Assembly: GCF_003711395.1 (NCBI RefSeq) | Contig: NZ_PJRJ01000003.1 | Coordinates: 1-64,000, forward strand | Origin: Acinetobacter sp. B51(2017) | Lineage (GTDB): Bacteria > Pseudomonadota > Gammaproteobacteria > Pseudomonadales > Moraxellaceae | DNA: 64,000 nucleotides | Direction of reading: 5' to 3' | Part shown: positions 41,499 through 51,143 of the stretch, piece after piece | Layout of the letters: each line of letters opens with the position of its first letter | Position numbering within the stretch: position 1 is the first letter of the stretch | Translations under genes and position numbers: made by a program | Notes under the pieces: generated by a model | What the model was told of the DNA's origin: nothing | Seen by the model: only the letters and a program-made list of their open reading frames with translations | Databases searched by the model: none

Positions 41499-41558
41499 AA
41501 TAGCGCTTTATTTACTATATAACAACACTACAGGGTTATGAAATAAAGAATTAAAGTA

Positions 41559-42542
41559 ATGAAAGCCAATACCTTAACGCAATTAAAACAATTCACCACC
41601 ATCGTTGCCGACAGCGGTGACTTAAATGCGATTGCACAGTTACGTCCACTCGACGCCACCACCAATCCATCCTTAATTACTGCTGCGGCAATGCAACCAG
41701 AAAACCGCACCCTGATTGAACGTGCATTTGCACAAGCACGCAGTGAAGGCTATCAACATGATGCTTTAATTGAACGTAGCATTGATATTTTAACCGTCCA
41801 ACTGGGCGTAGAAATTTTAAAATTAATTGATGGCCGTGTGTCTACCGAAGTCGATGCAGCATTATCTTATGACACCGAAGCCACCATTGCCAAAGCCAAA
41901 GAATTGCTCGCGCTTTATCAAGAATATGGCATTGCCCAAGACCGTATTTTAATTAAAATTGCCTCGACATGGGAAGGCATTCAAGCTGCGCGAGCTTTAG
42001 AAGCCGAAGGTATCCATTGTAATTTAACTTTACTGTTTGGCTTAACCCAAGCACGCGCCTGTGCCGATGCCAAAGTCACCTTAATCTCACCTTTTGTAGG
42101 TCGTATTTTAGATTGGTACAAAAAAGCCGAAGGTGTAGACAGCTATCCAATTAGCCAAGACCCAGGTGTTTTATCGGTTAAACAAATTTATCAATACTAT
42201 AAACAACATGGTATTCAAACCGAAGTGATGGGTGCTAGTTTCCGTAGCATTGAGCAAGTATTAGGTTTAGCTGGGTGTGATTTACTCACCGTAGCGCCTA
42301 ATTTATTACAACAATTGGAAAACAGCGAGATCGATGTCATTCCTCAATTATCTGCTGAGCATGCCGCGCCGCATCAAGACCATCATGTGGTATTAGATGA
42401 AGTGACTTTTAAAGCTGAGGTGGAGCATGACTTAATGGCCAGCCAATTGTTACAAGGTGGCATTGATGGCTTTATTAAAGCACGTCAACAATTACATCAA
42501 TTATTGGCAAGCGCCATGGCACACGCAGAAATTTCTGTCTAA
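41559..42542 (+). CDS. tal: Transaldolase
   Basis: Non-oxidative pentose phosphate enzyme moving a dihydroxyacetone unit between sugar phosphates. 327 residues. The N-terminus reads LKQFTTIVADSGDLNAIAQLRP, then DATTNPSLI. The Schiff-base Lys133 lies in ILIKIASTWEGIQAARALE, and NLTLLFGLTQARACADA plus SPFVGRILDWYKK complete the barrel signatures. It is of the TalB type in length. No transketolase adjoins. It is followed by a clean terminator. Confidence 0.95.
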   Translation: MKANTLTQLKQFTTIVADSGDLNAIAQLRPLDATTNPSLITAAAMQPENRTLIERAFAQARSEGYQHDALIERSIDILTVQLGVEILKLIDGRVSTEVDAALSYDTEATIAKAKELLALYQEYGIAQDRILIKIASTWEGIQAARALEAEGIHCNLTLLFGLTQARACADAKVTLISPFVGRILDWYKKAEGVDSYPISQDPGVLSVKQIYQYYKQHGIQTEVMGASFRSIEQVLGLAGCDLLTVAPNLLQQLENSEIDVIPQLSAEHAAPHQDHHVVLDEVTFKAEVEHDLMASQLLQGGIDGFIKARQQLHQLLASAMAHAEISV

Positions 42543-42568
42543 AGATTCAGGATTTAAAGCACGCTTTT

Positions 42569-42603
42569 CAGCCGATGGGGGTATAATCAACATCGGCTTT
42601 TTC
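42569..42603 (+). terminator. Terminator after transaldolase
   Basis: GCCGATG (42571-42577) and CATCGGC (42591-42597) with a 13-base loop, then five T. Confidence 0.75.
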
Positions 42604-42616
42604 ATGGACATCACTC

Positions 42617-43267
42617 GTGCTTGGCATTACCGATTTAACCACTTATATCATTGGCACGACCCTGATTGTATTATTACCTGGGCCAAATTCTTTGTATGTC
42701 ATGTCGGTGGCTTCACGCTATGGCATTAAAGTAGGTTATCAAAGTGCGTTTGGCGTATATATGGGGGATTTAATTTTAATTGTCCTCACTGCCTTGGGGG
42801 CTGCATCATTATTGCATCATTTCCCTTGGTTATTTACGGCTTTAAAAATTATTGGTGCCCTCTATTTAAGTTATTTAGGTCTTAAATTATTGCAAGCCGC
42901 CAGACATAGCTGGCAACACCCTCCATCACAGCAGCAACAACGCACAACAGCACATCATATCGAAAAACTCAGTCCGTTTCGCACCGCACTCACCATTAGT
43001 ATTTTAAATCCTAAAGCCATTTTATTTTACTTGTCGTTTTTTGTGCAGTTTGTTGATCCTGCTTATCCTTATCCTGCTCTGAGCTTTGCAGCACTGGCGC
43101 TCATTTTACAATGTATCAGTATGTCATATTTGAGTGTGCTGATCTTTTCTGGAGCTAAGCTTGCCGGTTATTTCGCGCATCGTTATCGTTTTACGGCAGT
43201 GTGTGTGGCTTTGGTGGGGCTTTTATTTTGTGGTTTTGGGCTAAAACTGGCCAGCTCTACTTTATAA
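42617..43267 (+). CDS. LysE/LeuE-family amino acid exporter
   Basis: 216 residues, about six membrane segments. Family signatures: TTLIVLLPGPNSLYVMSVASR near the N-terminus, GVYMGDLILI, LYLSYLGLKLLQAA and the second-half SILNPKAILFYLSFFVQF. Such exporters remove leucine, threonine or similar amino acids. The start is a GTG at 42617 just past a terminator, with no convincing ribosome site, so initiation is less certain. The substrate is unknown. Confidence 0.82.
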   Translation: MLGITDLTTYIIGTTLIVLLPGPNSLYVMSVASRYGIKVGYQSAFGVYMGDLILIVLTALGAASLLHHFPWLFTALKIIGALYLSYLGLKLLQAARHSWQHPPSQQQQRTTAHHIEKLSPFRTALTISILNPKAILFYLSFFVQFVDPAYPYPALSFAALALILQCISMSYLSVLIFSGAKLAGYFAHRYRFTAVCVALVGLLFCGFGLKLASSTL

Positions 43268-43328
43268 AAATACCAAATGACATAAAACAGCGTATGATGC
43301 TTAAAAATTCAACACATTTATCTTTATA

Positions 43329-44501
43329 ATGCATCAGTTACTGCGTGATTTTTCTGTGCCTGCTGCCTTTGCAGGCTTTATTACTTGTTTGGTAGGCATT
43401 AGTGTGTCTGCTGTTTTGGTCATTCAAACTGCCCAAGGCTTAGGTGCCAATCAAGCGCAAATTAGCTCATGGTTTTGGGCCTTGTGTTTAGGCATCGGAC
43501 GGTGTGGTTTAGGGCTGTCATGGCGCTTTAAATATCCAGTTGCAACCTCATGGTCAACCGCGGGTTTGGCCATGATTTTGGCCAGTGCCTCCAACTATAG
43601 TTTACATGAAGCGATTGGCGCTTTTGTGGTCTGTGGCATATTGACCGCGATTTTGGGTTTTTCTGGCATATTTGGTCGTATTTTGGCGTTTATTCCCACC
43701 AGTTTAACCGCAGCGATGCTGGGCGGTGTCTTGCTGAAATTTGGTGTACAGTTATTTAGTAGCCTCAATGAAAGTATTGGCTTTATTGTACTGCTGCTTG
43801 CGGTGTATGTGCTTAGTAAACGTTTTATGCCGCGTTATAGTATTGTCATTACTGTTTTAGCTGCCATGTTTAGTAGTCCATTTTTTATGGTCTTTGAAGC
43901 ACCACAATTAAGTTGGGGGATAACTCATCCTGTGTGGATGACGCCTGAATTTAATCTTGCAGCTATTTTAGGATTAGCCTTACCACTGTTGGTGATTAAC
44001 ATGGCCTCGCAATATTTACCAGGTATTGCCATTATTCAGGCTTACGGTTATCAACCGCATGTCAAACATTTAATCGGCTGGACAGGTGCAGTGCAGAGCT
44101 TACTTGCGCCTTTTGGCTGTTTTTCTGTCAATACTGCCGCCATTAGTGCCGCTATCAGCCTTGATGATCAAGCCCATCCTGATCCGAAACGCCGTTATAT
44201 TGCTGGCATGAGTTCAGGTCTGTGTTATTTATTGGTGGCACTCTTTGCAGCCACTTTAACCCAAGCGCTGCTGAGTTTTCCAAACTTATTGATTACTGCA
44301 GTTGCAGGGATAGCCTTATTTGGCACCATTAGCCATAACATCAGTTTGGCGTTTAGTGATGCCGAACATCGCGAAGCAGCCTTAATCACTTTTTTAATGA
44401 GTGCCTCAGGTGTGCAATTTTTAAATATTGGTTCTGCCTTTTGGGGCTTGTTGCTAGGTTTAATTGTTACACTCATTCTCAGACCCAAAAAAGCAGCTTA
44501 A
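43329..44501 (+). CDS. BenE-family benzoate/H+ symporter
   Basis: 390 residues with about twelve membrane segments. The N-terminal LLRDFSVPAAFAGFITCLVGISVSA-type stretch, the middle MLGGVLLKFG, and the characteristic PFGCFSVNTAAISAAIS identify the benzoate membrane transport protein family. The name reflects the first characterised member; no ben or cat genes are near, so benzoate as substrate is unproven. A symmetrical terminator overlaps the stop. Confidence 0.85.
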   Translation: MHQLLRDFSVPAAFAGFITCLVGISVSAVLVIQTAQGLGANQAQISSWFWALCLGIGRCGLGLSWRFKYPVATSWSTAGLAMILASASNYSLHEAIGAFVVCGILTAILGFSGIFGRILAFIPTSLTAAMLGGVLLKFGVQLFSSLNESIGFIVLLLAVYVLSKRFMPRYSIVITVLAAMFSSPFFMVFEAPQLSWGITHPVWMTPEFNLAAILGLALPLLVINMASQYLPGIAIIQAYGYQPHVKHLIGWTGAVQSLLAPFGCFSVNTAAISAAISLDDQAHPDPKRRYIAGMSSGLCYLLVALFAATLTQALLSFPNLLITAVAGIALFGTISHNISLAFSDAEHREAALITFLMSASGVQFLNIGSAFWGLLLGLIVTLILRPKKAA

Positions 44502-44514
44502 GCTGCTTTTTTTA
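44486..44514. terminator. Bidirectional terminator between the BenE-like and esterase genes
   Basis: AGCAGCTTAAGCTGCT, a 16-base perfect palindrome flanked by A6 and T7 runs. Confidence 0.85.
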
Positions 44515-45501
44515 TGGGCTATGGCTGGTGATAAAATCTAAAGTTTTTTGAAAAGTGGCTTGGCTGGCCTGTTGATTTAAAAAGAATTGATACTCATGTA
44601 ATAACCATTCTTTAGAATCAGGATAAAATATCGCTTCGACTTGGATATTTTGCGCTTGCAATGCTGCTACAAACGGTACAGATTGGCTTTTGGTTAAAAA
44701 ATCTCGATTACCGCCACTGATGAATACAGGTGGATAGTTTGGGCTGAGTTGATGAATAGGCGATAATTGCTTTAAAAATGCCGCATCATAAGATTTTTGC
44801 CCTGTATAGGCCTGCACCAATTGATAAACACCCCATTCGACCAAGCGCATTTCATCAGGTGCAGTATCCACAAAAGCATTCAGATCATAAATACCACAAT
44901 GCAAAATCAAGCCTTTTAAATCCTCAAGTGGCGTGCTTAACTGTAGTTGACTTGCTTTAGCAAAATGTGGGTTGCTCACTAAAGCCGCATAATGACTCAC
45001 CAAATTTGCGCCTGCTGAATCCCCCGCCAAATACAATTGCTGGGCATCTAGGTGCAAACTGACTGCATTTTGGCGCACAAAGCTTAAGGCTTGATCAATC
45101 TGTTGTAATTGCGTGGGATAGCGATATTGTGGTGCCAGTGGATATTGCACAGCTATCACGTTATAGCCTGCAGCAGCTAAACGCTTAAAATAACCGCGTG
45201 CATGCTGTTTAGACCCCGAAATCCAACCACCACCATGAATCCAAACAATGGTCGGGCGCGGCGCACGCGTATAAACATCAGCAGCTTGATAGACATCTAA
45301 ATGTAAATCGGGTGCGATCTGATAAGCAATATTGTTTTTTACCAGCACATCTTGTGGTGCACCGCGATCCATCAAACGTTGCTGCATTTGGGTGGTGAAA
45401 TTAAAAGTTTTGGCAATCACTTGTGTAGATTGCAGTGTTTGACACCCCAGCAAACTCAAAGACAGCATCAGCAGCAACGCTTTTGGCCATATTTTCATCA
45501 T
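44512..45501 (-). CDS. Lipoprotein alpha/beta esterase (HSL-like)
   Basis: 329 residues. The signal peptide ends in the lipobox LSLLGC, so it is anchored in the envelope. HGGGW (oxyanion hole), LAGDSAGANLV (nucleophile), and the SGGNRDFLT and LLHEYQFF regions (acid and His) show a carboxylesterase of the alpha/beta-hydrolase-3 / BD-FAE type. The substrate is unknown; surface-facing lipolysis is possible. It converges with the BenE-like gene at a shared terminator. Confidence 0.83.
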   Translation of the reverse strand: MMKIWPKALLLMLSLSLLGCQTLQSTQVIAKTFNFTTQMQQRLMDRGAPQDVLVKNNIAYQIAPDLHLDVYQAADVYTRAPRPTIVWIHGGGWISGSKQHARGYFKRLAAAGYNVIAVQYPLAPQYRYPTQLQQIDQALSFVRQNAVSLHLDAQQLYLAGDSAGANLVSHYAALVSNPHFAKASQLQLSTPLEDLKGLILHCGIYDLNAFVDTAPDEMRLVEWGVYQLVQAYTGQKSYDAAFLKQLSPIHQLSPNYPPVFISGGNRDFLTKSQSVPFVAALQAQNIQVEAIFYPDSKEWLLHEYQFFLNQQASQATFQKTLDFITSHSP

Positions 45502-45676
45502 TTAGCACACACTTTTTTAGCTTTTATTGGGTTATTAAAGCATAAAACCACAGCAATATTAAGGCTTTAAAATTTGATTATTTTAGTTGGGTTTAAATAA
45601 AAACAAACGCTTCTAATACGCTGAATTTACAAATATTTTTGGCAATTTTATTGTTTATATTTATTCAATATGTTAT

Positions 45677-45689
45677 GTATAAATTATAC
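45677..45689. promoter_or_regulatory. Palindrome upstream of tandem universal stress genes
   Basis: GTATAAATTATAC, symmetric about a central A, 32 bases before the first ATG. It overlaps a likely -10 region, so an operator is possible. Being purely AT-type, chance symmetry cannot be excluded. Confidence 0.35.
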
Positions 45690-45721
45690 CCAATAACGAT
45701 AAATGTATAAGGAGTGCCAGC

Positions 45722-46165
45722 ATGACTTACCACCATATTTTAGTTCCTGTTGATGGATCGAAAATTTCTTTTTCTGCAGTGCAACATGCGGCAAAAATTG
45801 CCCAAGCCTTTAATAGTCAATTGACCTTAATTAGTTTAATTGCTGAAGATCCATTTACTGGCGCTGACTTTTACTATTCTTCTGCGATTATGAAAGAATA
45901 TTTTATTGAAGCCGAAGCGAATGCTAAAAAAGCCCTGACTGAGGCATTAAGCCTTGCCACAGCATTAGGCGCTCATGCTGAAACAGAGATTATTCGTGGC
46001 GCAGTATCAGCCGAAGGGATTATTGAAACTGCCCATAAACTCAATGCCGATCTGATTGTCATGGGATCACATGGTCGTAAAGGTTTCCAAAAATTCTTGT
46101 TAGGTAGCTTTGCACAAGATGTATTGGGTAGCTCAGAACTACCTGTGCTAATTATTAAAGCGTAA
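45722..46165 (+). CDS. Universal stress protein (first of tandem pair)
   Basis: 147 residues, single UspA domain. It begins HILVPVDGSKISFSAVQHA and carries the ATP-binding pattern G-x2-G-x9-G-S in GSHGRKGFQKFLLGSFAQDVL near the C-terminus, so it is of the nucleotide-binding UspFG-like class. AAGGAG precedes the ATG. The second Usp gene begins nine bases after the stop. Such proteins help survival under starvation or stress; no specific partner is indicated. Confidence 0.9.
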   Translation: MTYHHILVPVDGSKISFSAVQHAAKIAQAFNSQLTLISLIAEDPFTGADFYYSSAIMKEYFIEAEANAKKALTEALSLATALGAHAETEIIRGAVSAEGIIETAHKLNADLIVMGSHGRKGFQKFLLGSFAQDVLGSSELPVLIIKA

Positions 46166-46174
46166 GAGGCAATT

Positions 46175-46624
46175 ATGAGCCAATCCTATCAACATATTTT
46201 AGTCGCTATTGACGAATCACCGATTTCTTATGCCGCTGTTGAACAAGCTAAATGCTTGGCTCAAGATTTACAAGCCAAGCTTACCATTATGAGCGTGATT
46301 GCGGTTGATCCTTTTGTGGGAGTAGATTTTTATAAAGTCGCACCTGCCATTACCGACTATTTTATGCAAGCTGAAAGTCATGCACAAAACCGTCTCAACG
46401 AAATTCAAGCCAATTTAGCCCGTGAAAACCTCTCGGCTCAGGTTAAACTGATTCGCGGTGTAACGCCATCTGAAGGTATTATTCACGTTGCCGATGAAGT
46501 GGGCGCCGATTTAATTATGATGGGTTCACATGGCCGCACGGGTTTACAAAAACTGATGCTTGGTAGCGTGGCACAAAATGTCCTGACGCAATCACCGATT
46601 CCAGTGTTAATCGTCAAGGCCTAA
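46175..46624 (+). CDS. Universal stress protein (second of tandem pair)
   Basis: 149 residues with the same domain as its upstream neighbour: HILVAIDESPISYAAVEQA at the start and GSHGRTGLQKLMLGSVAQNVL as ATP loop. The two share many residues, including the DPF...DFY segment in the middle, so they arose by duplication and may form heterodimers. Its ribosome site is GAGGC close to the ATG. A strong terminator follows. Confidence 0.9.
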   Translation: MSQSYQHILVAIDESPISYAAVEQAKCLAQDLQAKLTIMSVIAVDPFVGVDFYKVAPAITDYFMQAESHAQNRLNEIQANLARENLSAQVKLIRGVTPSEGIIHVADEVGADLIMMGSHGRTGLQKLMLGSVAQNVLTQSPIPVLIVKA

Positions 46625-46640
46625 CACGTCATCTTAAAGC

Positions 46641-46671
46641 CATATCCCCTGACTAAACAGGGGATTTTTTA
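46641..46671. terminator. Terminator after the universal stress genes
   Basis: ATCCCCTG-actaaa-CAGGGGAT then T6. It overlaps the 3' end of the converging DUF2254 gene. Confidence 0.85.
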
Positions 46672-47924
46672 AATGCCTCCGTAAAACACTGCGCTAAACG
46701 CTGTTGGTCTAAAGGCTCGGTCAAATGCAGCAAAGCCCGCTGTAAGACCTGTTGTGCTTGAGCCTCTGCTGCCTGTTGGATAGGCTGTTCAGGCGCATAT
46801 TGCGCAATTAATGCCAAACATTTTAATAAACGCTGATTAATTTCTAAATTCGCTACAGAATCTCGGGCAATGGGTGCAAAAGCACTTTCGACCCATGAGG
46901 CTTCATCCATATCTACAATACTAAGATGCTCAAATTCAAGCACCTCTGTTTCTAAAGCTTGGGTATCAATGATCACCCGTGTCAAAGCATTTAGGACACT
47001 AATTGCGGTGGCAGGATCATTAATTGAGGCAGACATGGCACGCTGCCCGACTTCACTCATCACCAACAAACCTAAACGCGGGTCTTGCTCATAACGGCGG
47101 TTCTGCTCAATCAAAATACAGGCCAGCAATTGCGCCTGTAGTGTTGCAATCGCTTGCTGCTCCAAGGGCGCTTGGCAATAGACCTCGAGCACGCTTTGTG
47201 CCAAGGCAACAAATTTACCCGGACGTGCTGCAATATGAATATGTAGTTCATGCTCTGCTGCAAGTTGATTTAACGCATGTAAGTCGATATCACAAATATA
47301 TGCAGTTGCAGGACTCAGCACATGAAAACGAGGCTTCCCTGTCGGCTGAGTATGGCAAGCACCTAAGTTGGGCTGAGCACGATAACGTGCCAAACTGGTG
47401 CTTGCGACCTTTTCAATGCGCTGAATGGCATCCCCTAAAGAACCGAGTTGCGATAAAGTATGTACCCAACGAATGAGTGTCAAGATGATATACATCAGCA
47501 CCAATATGGTACTCACAAACAAAATAAAGCGTCCTTGTACGCCATAATATTCTAAACTTAACGCGATTTTAGCAATCACCGAATAAATGAATGCTGCAAT
47601 AAAAGACGCAATTGCAATCCGCGCGGTATCGTCGGCCATAATCAATAAACGCGCGCGTGGGGTAGCACTATTGGAGCTTGAAGCAAGTGCTGACACCATA
47701 ATTGATAAAGAAAAAGTGGTGACTGCCAACATACTCGAAGCAATAATATTGAGCAGATCAGACAAGGTCTCGACCGAAATATTAGGCACTGCATCATTTG
47801 AAAATAAATATACACCCAGTTTGGCAATTAAGGAAAAGACCACCGCAAACACGGCGCCAAGGGTGGGATGTATCCATAAGCTTTTAGCAGGATCAGCTAA
47901 AATAATTTTAAGACGATGCCACAT
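46653..47924 (-). CDS. DUF2254 inner-membrane protein
   Basis: 423 residues. The first 150 contain about four membrane helices with the family segment SSMLAVTTFSLSIMVSALAS and SATPRARLLIMADDTA; the remainder is cytoplasmic (PATAYICDIDLHALNQLAAE, then NDPATAISVLNALTRVI). DUF2254 proteins are widespread and uncharacterised; no enzymatic motif is evident. It stands alone and converges with the Usp pair. Confidence 0.8.
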   Translation of the reverse strand: MWHRLKIILADPAKSLWIHPTLGAVFAVVFSLIAKLGVYLFSNDAVPNISVETLSDLLNIIASSMLAVTTFSLSIMVSALASSSNSATPRARLLIMADDTARIAIASFIAAFIYSVIAKIALSLEYYGVQGRFILFVSTILVLMYIILTLIRWVHTLSQLGSLGDAIQRIEKVASTSLARYRAQPNLGACHTQPTGKPRFHVLSPATAYICDIDLHALNQLAAEHELHIHIAARPGKFVALAQSVLEVYCQAPLEQQAIATLQAQLLACILIEQNRRYEQDPRLGLLVMSEVGQRAMSASINDPATAISVLNALTRVIIDTQALETEVLEFEHLSIVDMDEASWVESAFAPIARDSVANLEINQRLLKCLALIAQYAPEQPIQQAAEAQAQQVLQRALLHLTEPLDQQRLAQCFTEAFKKSPV

Positions 47925-48264
47925 GGTTTAGCTCTATTTATTCTTGTTGTTTTACTTATACCTCAAAAATCTAACTTTGCCCATAAAACGATCATTAGGA
48001 CTAGGCTGCTGAGTTTTACGCTCAGCGCCAGCATGGCGCTATCCAAAATGATCGGCATATGGATAGATTAAATTTCTGCTTGCGAATTAGGTTGAATAAC
48101 ATGTTGTGAATCCAAAAGCGTAGTAAGCCCCCCTGCACCAATCATAAGTTTCATATGCCTATTGCCAACCTTAGCTCACTAACAAAATATGCTTTACCTA
48201 AACTCTGCTCAACAATAAAAAACCCATCCGAAGATGGGTTTTATTGAGGATCAATGCTGAGTAT
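47925..48264. other. Gap between the DUF2254 gene and pepN
   Basis: It holds two overlapping, mutually exclusive hairpins (GCTGAG 48008-48013 with CTCAGC 48021-48026; AGCGCCA 48024-48030 with TGGCGCT 48034-48040) and a 28-codon minus-strand ORF at 48068-48154 without recognisable similarity. The pepN terminator lies at the right end. No certain gene is seen. Confidence 0.4.
48217..48244 (-). terminator. Terminator of pepN
   Basis: AAAACCCATC-cgaa-GATGGGTTTT with T6 on the minus strand. Confidence 0.85.
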
Positions 48265-50874
48265 TTATACGCTCAACATAGTATTTAAGGTTTCCACCAC
48301 ATTCTTAGATTTCACTTGTGGTTTTAAAGCTTCGAGTTGGGCTTGTACTTCACTACGCTGCGGTTCCGCTAAAGTGTACCAACGTGATAAGACTTGCAGT
48401 AAACGAGAACCTACAATTGGGTTTTTCTCATCTAAGTATTTCGCCAAGTCAATGAAGTGCTGAACGCCAAAACTCCATGTATTGACAGGATTACTATTTA
48501 AGCCACCCGATACCGCACGAATACGGTTTGGCACACCTAAATCATAATCTGGATGTTCAGTTAAATATTGTATGGTTTCTGCACTGGCTTTGGGATGTGC
48601 TGCTTGAATCATAAACCATTGATCCATCGACAAGGCTTCATCTTTAAAGCGCAAATAGAAATCAATCAGTGCTTTTTCCGCTTGCGGTGCATCGTTCCAT
48701 ACCAAGACTTTTAATGCCCCTAAACGCTCTGACATATTGCGTGAGTGTTTAAACTGCTGCTCTGCCAGTGTAAATGCATCTTCATCACCTTGACGTGCAA
48801 TCATGGTCAAGAGAATATTTTTTAAGGCGCGTGTTCCCATGGCTTGAGAAAACTCTGACTGAGCACTTGGATCTAATGCCAAATACATCTCTTTTGCTTG
48901 TGCAGCAAAAGCACGTGCTAAAGTATCTAACAAGGCATTGCGTTTTTCTTGAATCAGGCTTGGATTATAGTCCGTATCAATACGACTACCTAAATAGCCT
49001 TCACTTGGTACATCAAACAAACGTGAAGCCAATAGCGGATCTTGCGCAACCACCTTAGGCAAGGTATCTAACATGGCTTGAATATAAATCTCAGCGGGTT
49101 GATCTTTGAGTAAGATATTTTCAAGTAAGGTTTGTGAGGCTTGCCATTGGTTAAAACCGTTGGTTTCATATTGCAATAAGAAGGCAAGTTCAGCATCTGA
49201 ATAATCAAATTCTAAATTTACCGGGGCTGAGAAATTACGTAATAACGACACTACAGGTTGAGCCGCCACACCCGTAAATGTAATATGTGCTGCATCAGTG
49301 TCAAATAAGTACACCCCATCTTTCACGCCATTTTCAAATAAATCCTCAGAATTTAAGCTCAGCTGCTCACCTGTCGCTGCATCAAATAATGCCAATGCCA
49401 CAGGAATCGGTACTGCTTTTAAATTTGGATATTTTGGATGTGCTTTCAGGGTTTGTTTCAAGCTTAAGGTATAGGTTTGTGCATCTGCATTATACTCACC
49501 TTTGGCTTCAAGCTTTGGTGTACCCGGTTGGTTGTACCAAGTTAAGAATGCCGATAAATCTACACCTGAACCTGCAGTGAGTGCTGCCACCCAATCTTCA
49601 ACGGTAACAGCTTGACCATCGTGGCGTTTGAAGTATTCATCAGTTCCCGCACGGAATTTTTCTTTACCCAAAAGCGTTGCCATCATGCGGTTAATTTCCG
49701 CACCTTTTTCATAGACGGTTGCAGTATAGAAGTTATTAATTTCGACAAAATGATCAGGACGTGGTGGATGCGACAATGGGCCTGAATCTTCAGGGAATTG
49801 ATGGGCTTTTAAAACCGCAACATCATCAATCCGTTGTACCGCAGCCGATTGTAAATCTTCTGAGAAAGATTGATCACGGAATACAGTTAAGCCTTCTTTT
49901 AAGCACAATTGGAACCAATCACGGCAAGTAATACGGTTACCGGTCCAGTTATGGAAATATTCATGCGCAATCACCGATTGCACACGCATAATCGCAGCAT
50001 CTGTCGTGAACTCTTCATCTGCCAAGACACATGAGGTATTAAAGATATTTAAACCTTTGTTTTCCATAGCCCCCATATTAAAAGCACTGGTTGCCACAAT
50101 CATATAGTTGTCGAGGTCATAGGGTAGACCATAATGCTCTTCGTCCCAACGCATTGAATGCTTAAGTGCTTGCATTGCAATGTGACATTTTGGAATATCT
50201 TTTTGTTCGGCATAAATTTCTAAGGCAACGTTACGCCCTTCAGAAGTCACATAGCTGTCTTTAAGTACTGCCAAATCACCGACCACACAAGCAAATAAAT
50301 AGGCTGGTTTTTTGGTTGGATCCTGCCAAATCGCGTAATGACGACCTTCGCCTGCCTCGCCTTTTTCAATTAAGTTACCATTGGCAAGCAGTACAGGGAA
50401 TTTTTTGTCCGCTTCAACACGCGTGGTAAACACTGACAATACATCTGGACGGTCTGGATAAAACGTAATTTTACGGAAACCTTCTGGTTCGTTTTGCGTT
50501 ACAAATAAATCAGCAGCGGCTTGGTATAAACCTTCTAATTGGGTATTACTTTCTGGATGAATCAAAACCACCGTTTCAATTAAAGCTTGATCTGGTGCAT
50601 TACTAATCACCAACTGTTCAGCATCTAACTGATAAGCTTCTGAGCTAAGTTCTGTCCCATTTAAACGTACAGACTCTAAAGTTAAATCACGCCCTAACAG
50701 CACTAAATCGCCAGCCGTTTGACGTTGCATGTCTAACTTTGCAGTAACGCGCGTATGTTCAGCAAACACTTGAATATTCAGATCAACTGAATTGACTAAA
50801 AAACTTGGTTTTTGGTAGTCCTTTAAATAAACCGTTTGGTCGGCCTCGACCACTGGATTTGCCGCAATGTTCAT
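48265..50874 (-). CDS. pepN: Aminopeptidase N (M1 family)
   Basis: 869 residues, the usual size of proteobacterial PepN. The exopeptidase motif GAMENKG and the zinc site HEYFHNWTGNRITCRDWFQL with the downstream Glu in LKEGLT are intact. N-terminal beta domain and C-terminal helical superhelix are of expected length. It removes N-terminal residues from peptides in the cytoplasm. AGGAA seven bases before the ATG supports the start. Confidence 0.96.
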   Translation of the reverse strand: MNIAANPVVEADQTVYLKDYQKPSFLVNSVDLNIQVFAEHTRVTAKLDMQRQTAGDLVLLGRDLTLESVRLNGTELSSEAYQLDAEQLVISNAPDQALIETVVLIHPESNTQLEGLYQAAADLFVTQNEPEGFRKITFYPDRPDVLSVFTTRVEADKKFPVLLANGNLIEKGEAGEGRHYAIWQDPTKKPAYLFACVVGDLAVLKDSYVTSEGRNVALEIYAEQKDIPKCHIAMQALKHSMRWDEEHYGLPYDLDNYMIVATSAFNMGAMENKGLNIFNTSCVLADEEFTTDAAIMRVQSVIAHEYFHNWTGNRITCRDWFQLCLKEGLTVFRDQSFSEDLQSAAVQRIDDVAVLKAHQFPEDSGPLSHPPRPDHFVEINNFYTATVYEKGAEINRMMATLLGKEKFRAGTDEYFKRHDGQAVTVEDWVAALTAGSGVDLSAFLTWYNQPGTPKLEAKGEYNADAQTYTLSLKQTLKAHPKYPNLKAVPIPVALALFDAATGEQLSLNSEDLFENGVKDGVYLFDTDAAHITFTGVAAQPVVSLLRNFSAPVNLEFDYSDAELAFLLQYETNGFNQWQASQTLLENILLKDQPAEIYIQAMLDTLPKVVAQDPLLASRLFDVPSEGYLGSRIDTDYNPSLIQEKRNALLDTLARAFAAQAKEMYLALDPSAQSEFSQAMGTRALKNILLTMIARQGDEDAFTLAEQQFKHSRNMSERLGALKVLVWNDAPQAEKALIDFYLRFKDEALSMDQWFMIQAAHPKASAETIQYLTEHPDYDLGVPNRIRAVSGGLNSNPVNTWSFGVQHFIDLAKYLDEKNPIVGSRLLQVLSRWYTLAEPQRSEVQAQLEALKPQVKSKNVVETLNTMLSV

Positions 50875-51143
50875 ATGTATTCCTAATCCTATCTACAGAT
50901 TTTTATGTGCTTTTACTCGATCATACGTCAAGTGCTACGCGCTGTGTGGGTTTTATGTTTAAGTTTTATATGGGTGGAGATGGCACTTTTTCAATCGAGG
51001 AGTTGCAAATTTATCGGCAATTGAGCAGTTGCTAAACAATATTATGAAACGCTCCCCTGCTTGCCAAATATGCTTAGGCTATTTAACTTTTTGACTCGCC
51101 CCATACCGCAGCTTAAATCTGTGTATAATTGGCTTAAGTTTTT

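Noticed and set aside
44778-44960. Plus-strand ORF opposite the lipoprotein esterase
   Set aside because: Antisense shadow with no start signal.
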